64,000 bases of DNA from Oscillatoria sp. SIO1A7 (GTDB taxonomy: Bacteria > Cyanobacteriota > Cyanobacteriia > Cyanobacteriales > Laspinemataceae): contig JAAHFN010000001.1 in NCBI GenBank assembly GCA_010672965.1, positions 206,118 through 270,117 of the forward strand, given 5' to 3'. Made by a program: the position numbers and the translations under genes. Of this stretch, positions 63,464-64,000 are shown piece by piece (position 1 is the stretch's first letter; each line of letters opens with the position of its first letter). The notes under the pieces were generated by a model. It saw nothing but the letters and a program-made list of their open reading frames with translations. It made no database searches and had not been told where the DNA came from.

Positions 63464-63545
63464 TCCGTTGCCACCATCAGCTACAAATCCGCGCTCCAAC
63501 ACCATCCGCTACATCCGTTACTTATCCGTTGCCACCATCAGTTAC

Positions 63546-64000
63546 TTATCCGCGCTCCACCATCCGCTGCCACCTCGCTTTCATCGCCTTGGCCGCTAGG
63601 GCATAGCCGCCATCGGCACCATCGACAAAATGCACTTGACGCCCCGCACGCTCGAAAACCAAACAAGTCATTAGAGCCCGATCGCTAACCTGCAAGCCAT
63701 AGACCAAATTTCCTTTTTGATATTGCTCTTCCAGATAGCGGCTCAACTGTTCTCGCTTGGCCGCATCGCTGGAGATAATCATCCGCAGCATATCGTCAAA
63801 CTTGCGGTAATCGCTGGCCGATCGCGTTTCTTCCTTTAACTCTCCCCAATTCATTGCGCCGACTGTAATTTGAGCATTACACAAAAAAGAACTCAGGGCG
63901 TTTTCTACTGTTATCTTCCATAAATAGAGCTGCTTTTGCAACCTACTGCCGAAAGCAGCCCTAACCTTGGTTTCGTTGTTCAACTTCTGGGCATCGAAAG
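63546..64000 (-). CDS. DUF3095 family protein, C-terminal part
   Basis: The gene enters from beyond the right edge; in-frame residues FDAQKL precede the first internal start-like codon, so the 5' part is missing. The visible 150 residues are conserved in cyanobacterial DUF3095 (adenylate-cyclase-like) proteins: RLQKQLYLWKITVENALSSF, VGAMNWGELKEETRSASDYR, FDDMLRMIISSDAAKREQLS, YQKGNLVYGLQVSDRALMTC and VHFVDGADGGYALAAKAMK. The last residues ARWQRMVERG are translated from the adjacent ATCCGCTGCCACC repeat. Catalytic status cannot be judged without the rest. Confidence 0.8.
   Translation of the reverse strand, partial: FDAQKLNNETKVRAAFGSRLQKQLYLWKITVENALSSFLCNAQITVGAMNWGELKEETRSASDYRKFDDMLRMIISSDAAKREQLSRYLEEQYQKGNLVYGLQVSDRALMTCLVFERAGRQVHFVDGADGGYALAAKAMKARWQRMVERG

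Overview
The window comes from a filamentous, probably Oscillatoriales-like cyanobacterium; the species cannot be read from the sequence. The evidence is the very frequent HIP1 octamer GCGATCGC, short tandemly repeated repetitive (STRR) DNA between almost all genes, and cyanobacteria-typical genes: an RbcR-like LysR regulator, a DUF1825 protein, an Nfu iron-sulfur scaffold, a Uma2-type endonuclease, large RTX/Calx-beta proteins and pentapeptide-repeat proteins. Codon use and base composition look even, except for an A+T-rich sulfotransferase-like gene at 47.9 kb.

Layout. 0-10 kb: an ABC-2 type ATPase, a small conserved protein, recF, an aldo/keto reductase gene broken by a 180-bp repeat array, a pentapeptide-repeat protein, a ROK sugar kinase, a small NTF2-like protein bracketed by inverted mobile repeats, and aroF. 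On the minus strand at 9.8-10.2 kb is a promoter-to-terminator unit holding only a short uncertain ORF. 10.2-19 kb: a tandem duplication of an nfu gene plus an RTX/Calx-beta protein gene; the second nfu is frameshifted. 19.2-19.5 kb: a promoter with two palindromes drives what looks like an unidentified structured RNA. 19.9-28.1 kb: Uma2, pyrF, a broken HicB-like antitoxin gene, tyrS, PBP1A, DUF1825 and lepB. 29.5-38.7 kb: one giant 3074-residue protein with 14 Calx-beta repeats, 5 cadherin-like repeats and a C-terminal RTX block. 39-55.7 kb: a pentapeptide/coiled-coil protein and a coiled-coil partner, a 1481-residue hybrid histidine kinase, rbcR-like, a small Pro/Ala-rich protein, a sulfotransferase-like protein, a fused proline dehydrogenase/P5C dehydrogenase, an RTX protein with about 15 DPIPAPAP repeats, and an aminopeptidase P. 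56-64 kb: an accessory-looking stretch with sfsA, a truncated gene fragment, a DUF433/PIN-like toxin-antitoxin pair, a translationally coupled STAND ATPase plus TPR protein, a long tandem array, and the end of a DUF3095 protein.

How the genes fit together. Most housekeeping genes are single units. Two themes stand out. The first is calcium-binding, probably type-I-secreted surface proteins (four genes, none next to transporter genes). The second is heavy invasion by small non-autonomous repeats of at least five families. These split genes (aldo/keto reductase, a truncated reading frame near 57.4 kb), change the C-termini of several proteins (SfsA, the 72-residue protein, the TPR protein, the DUF3095 protein, the coiled-coil protein at 40.1 kb), and sit in promoter regions. 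No tRNA, rRNA, CRISPR array or complete insertion sequence was recognised.
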